Shown here: positions 21,843-22,331 of the stretch, in pieces
Layout: every line of letters begins with the position of its first letter
Numbering within the stretch: the stretch's first letter is position 1
From: Hyphomicrobiaceae bacterium
Lineage (GTDB): Bacteria > Pseudomonadota > Alphaproteobacteria > Rhizobiales > Hyphomicrobiaceae
NCBI GenBank assembly: GCA_020442225.1
Contig: JAGRKR010000090.1
Location: forward strand, 1-22,331
Length of the DNA stretch: 22,331 nt
Reading direction: 5' to 3'
The notes under the pieces: generated by a model
What the model was told of the DNA's origin: nothing
Database searches by the model: none
The model's input: only the letters and a program-made list of their open reading frames with translations
Made by a program: the position numbers and the translations under genes

Positions 21843-22331
21843 ATGACCAATCTCCTGGCCCTCGCCCCAGGCACGACCCTCGTCGGTGACTATCGCATCG
21901 AGCGCGTCCTGGGCGCCGGCGGGTTCGGCATCACCTACCTCGCCGAGGAGATCGCCCTCGCGCGCCGGGTCACCATCAAGGAATACTTCCCGTCCGATTT
22001 CGCGGCCCGCGAGACCGGCTCGTCCGTCGCCTGTCCGCGCTCGCGTGATTCAAGCGAGGACTATGAATGGGGCCTCGAGCGATTTATCGACGAGGCGCAG
22101 GCGCTCGCCAAGTTCGATCACCCGCACATCGTTCGCGTCTATCGCTATTTCCGTGCCAACAAGACGGCGTACATGGTCCTGCACTTCGAGGAAGGGCAGA
22201 GCCTGAAGATGTGGCTGAAGTCTCTCGCGCGGGCCCCGCGCCAGAGCGAGCTCGACGCCATTATCGCGCCGCTGCTCGATGCCCTCGAGATCATCCACAA
22301 GGCCGAGTTCCTGCATCGCGACATCGCGCCC
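21843..22331 (+). CDS. Serine/threonine protein kinase (3' end outside window)
   Basis: The first 163 residues of a Hanks-type kinase, running to the window end in frame. Seen: Gly-rich loop RVLGAGGFGITYLAEE (21-36), VTIKEYFPSDFA with the ATP-binding Lys46, an acidic ERFIDEAQALAKFDHPHIVRVY (helix C and strand 4), MVLHFEEGQSLKMWL (hinge) and FLHRDIAP with the catalytic Asp160. The catalytic loop has Ala in place of the usual Lys after HRDI, a variant I know from bacterial kinases in secretion-type signalling loci (HRDIAPDN). ATG 21843 follows GGAATGGCCG; ATG 21831 in frame is an alternative. Its likely partners are the divergent FHA proteins and PP2C phosphatase. Confidence 0.93.
   Translation, partial: MTNLLALAPGTTLVGDYRIERVLGAGGFGITYLAEEIALARRVTIKEYFPSDFAARETGSSVACPRSRDSSEDYEWGLERFIDEAQALAKFDHPHIVRVYRYFRANKTAYMVLHFEEGQSLKMWLKSLARAPRQSELDAIIAPLLDALEIIHKAEFLHRDIAP

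Overview
The window is high-GC DNA with dense, GC3-rich coding on both strands. It looks like a chromosomal segment of an alphaproteobacterium, probably Hyphomicrobiales or Rhodospirillales. The grounds are a PraR/SinR-type XRE regulator with the rhizobial motif layout, tadA divergent from an rluB-rsmD operon, and a paired PAS_5-like gene and orphan gene. The order is inferred from gene content only. No rRNA, tRNA, CRISPR array, insertion sequence or prophage was seen.

Left part (1-7734). In order: a truncated 3-hydroxyisobutyrate-dehydrogenase-family gene (-), a PAS_5-like protein (+), a convergent gene of unknown function (-), an XRE regulator (+) with a candidate operator, a small hypothetical (-), and an AT-rich spacer. 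Then comes a tightly overlapped rluB-rsmD-EamA transporter operon (-), tadA (+), and an EVE-domain protein (-). These are mostly housekeeping or ordinary accessory genes.

Centre (7856-17262, -). This is the notable part. Seven genes read in one direction with overlaps of 1-8 nt at almost every junction. In transcription order they encode a class I HMG-CoA reductase with all catalytic residues, a UbiA-like membrane prenyltransferase, a PEP-synthase/rifampin-phosphotransferase-like enzyme, a BtaA-like (DUF3419) SAM-dependent 3-amino-3-carboxypropyltransferase homologue, a phytol/dolichol-kinase-like membrane protein with an extra membrane half, a GNAT acyltransferase, and an OleC-like acyl-AMP ligase. 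No other mevalonate-pathway gene is present, and alphaproteobacteria normally make isoprenoids by the MEP route. I infer a dedicated, possibly undescribed pathway for a membrane-bound prenylated or long-chain alcohol-derived amino-lipid. The chemistry would combine carboxyl activation, thioester reduction to alcohol, phosphorylation, prenyl transfer and aminocarboxypropyl transfer. The product cannot be read from sequence.

Right part (17399-22331). A flavin-dependent monooxygenase of the NtaA/SnaA/DszA/SoxA family is broken by a one-base deletion. Next is a phosphosignalling locus: a PP2C phosphatase, a cytoplasmic FHA protein and a membrane or lipoprotein FHA protein (all -), divergent from a Ser/Thr kinase (+) cut by the window end. 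Kinase, phosphatase and phosphothreonine-reading FHA proteins plausibly form one signalling circuit, of the kind often found beside secretion systems; no secretion genes lie inside the window.
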